From Cellvibrionaceae bacterium (lineage in GTDB: Bacteria; Pseudomonadota; Gammaproteobacteria; Pseudomonadales; Cellvibrionaceae), in the NCBI GenBank assembly GCA_030597965.1, contig JAUVQU010000049.1, positions 1 through 12,998 of the forward strand: a stretch of DNA of 12,998 nt. Direction: 5' to 3'. The position numbers were made by a program, and so were the translations under genes. The notes beneath the pieces are model-generated. The model worked only from the letters and a program-made list of their open reading frames with translations. It was not told where the DNA came from and made no database searches. Within the stretch, counting starts at the first letter, position 1; the number at the start of each line of letters is the position of its first letter. Positions 12,100 to 12,998 of this stretch are shown piece after piece.

Positions 12100-12998
12100 A
12101 TGACCTACGTAACAGTTGTTTGGCATTTTATTAAGCAAGTCTTAGGCGAATTCACGCGTAAGCGCTGCCAGCAACGGGCCGCTGCGCTCACATACATGAC
12201 CATGTTTTCCCTGGTCCCTATGATGACGGTTGTCTATACCATGCTATCAGTGGTGCCTGAGATGCAGGGCGCCAGCGATCAATTACAGGAGCTGGTATTT
12301 AAGCACATAGTCCCCAGTTCTGGTTCGCAACTGAATAGTTACCTGGAAGACTTTTCCACCCAGGCTCGCAACCTCACTTGGGTGGGGGTAGTTATTTTGG
12401 TGGTGACGGCCTACCTGATGCTGAAAGATGTAGAAAAGGCGTTCAATGATATTTGGGGTGTGGAGCAAGGGCGCAATGGGGTGTCCAACTTCCTGCTCTA
12501 TTGGGCGATATTGAGTTTAGGGCCACTGCTGCTGGGTGTTGGTTTAGCCATGAGTACCTACCTGCTCTCACTTCAATTTGCAGTGGTTGAATACGACAGC
12601 TTAGGTATATTGCCCGCCCTGTTCAGTTATGTGCCCTGGGTGCTTACGGCTTTGGTGTTTACGTTACTGTTCTCCGCTGTACCTAATTGCAAGGTGCCAT
12701 TTAGGGATGCCTTTATTGGCGGTGTTATCAGCGCCATTCTTTTTGAACTGTTAAAAGACCTATTCGGAATGGTTGTCGCTCACTCTAGTTTCCGTGTGAT
12801 CTATGGTGCGTTTGCGATTGTGCCGTTCTTTTTGTTGTGGATGAATATGCTGTGGATGATCGTCCTGGCGGGCGCCGTATTGGTGCGCAATCTGACGGCT
12901 TATAGAAGCCCGGAAGTAGTGATTGAGCATACTGACCTGATGGCGGGCTTAATGGTGTTGTGGTGTTTCCATCAGCATTCTCGATCCGGTTCGGTCAT
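12100..12998 (+). CDS. yihY: YihY/BrkB-family inner membrane protein, N-terminal part
   Basis: A polytopic inner-membrane protein of the YihY family (often misnamed ribonuclease BN or BrkB), with no established function. The gene runs off the right edge after 299 codons. The family opening is RCQQRAAALTYMTMFSLVPM at about 22-41. Membrane segments lie near 29-52, 92-110, 129-158, 170-194, 203-225 and 235-263, giving the usual six. Family hallmarks are KDVEKAFNDIWGV at 109-121 and YGAFAIVPFFLLWM at 235-248. A hydrophilic C-terminal extension starts at about 268 and continues outside the window. The Shine-Dalgarno is weak (GAG about ten bases before ATG), and the start rests on the N-terminal match. 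It is divergent from the arsC-like gene. Confidence 0.92.
   Translation, partial: MTYVTVVWHFIKQVLGEFTRKRCQQRAAALTYMTMFSLVPMMTVVYTMLSVVPEMQGASDQLQELVFKHIVPSSGSQLNSYLEDFSTQARNLTWVGVVILVVTAYLMLKDVEKAFNDIWGVEQGRNGVSNFLLYWAILSLGPLLLGVGLAMSTYLLSLQFAVVEYDSLGILPALFSYVPWVLTALVFTLLFSAVPNCKVPFRDAFIGGVISAILFELLKDLFGMVVAHSSFRVIYGAFAIVPFFLLWMNMLWMIVLAGAVLVRNLTAYRSPEVVIEHTDLMAGLMVLWCFHQHSRSGSV

Noticed and set aside
1..12998. Mobile elements, CRISPR arrays, tRNA/rRNA genes, phage or defence genes
   Set aside because: Looked for on both strands; no array-like spacing, transposase, cloverleaf-like sequence or defence-type domain was recognised.

Overview
The window looks like core chromosome of a gammaproteobacterium, probably a marine or environmental relative of Pseudomonas (Cellvibrionales/Pseudomonadales-like). 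This rests on the gene families and on a gene order I recall from Pseudomonas: purM-purN-DUF3108 divergent from DUF2066-hda, then wrbA, an arsC-like gene and yihY nearby. I see no mobile element, CRISPR array, rRNA or tRNA, and base composition looks even by eye. It is mostly conserved housekeeping sequence, and I found no clear undescribed multi-gene system. The unusual signals are small: short tandem repeats, a mini-ORF, DnaA boxes and a palindrome.

Layout. (1) 1-977, minus: the N-terminal 325 codons of nrdA (class Ia ribonucleotide reductase large subunit), with two ATP-cone-like domains. (2) 978-1661: a 684-base spacer with a perfect DnaA box, then a small plus-strand zinc-ribbon-like gene (1662-1868). 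(3) 1913-2407, minus: slyD, with 13-bp tandem repeats on both sides. (4) 2514-5100, minus: purM, purN and a periplasmic DUF3108 gene. (5) 5377-7271, plus: a DUF2066 exported protein and hda, 5 bases apart. (6) 7301-7328: a perfect 12-bp-stem palindrome, REP-like, between convergent genes. (7) 7346-11950, minus: a compact five-gene run in transcription order arsC-like, wrbA, DUF2069, sppA, ABC1/AarF kinase-like. (8) 12100-12998, plus: the first 299 codons of yihY, divergent from the arsC-like gene.

How the genes fit together. nrdA (dNTP supply), purM/purN (purine synthesis, steps 5 and 3) and hda (inactivation of DnaA-ATP) bear on DNA replication and nucleotide supply. The perfect DnaA box upstream of nrdA offers a possible regulatory link to hda, as described for nrdAB in E. 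coli. The arsC-to-ABC1 run joins an envelope protease, a quinone reductase, a small membrane protein and a kinase-like protein of a family tied to quinones and lipids. This suggests envelope or redox maintenance, but that is inference.
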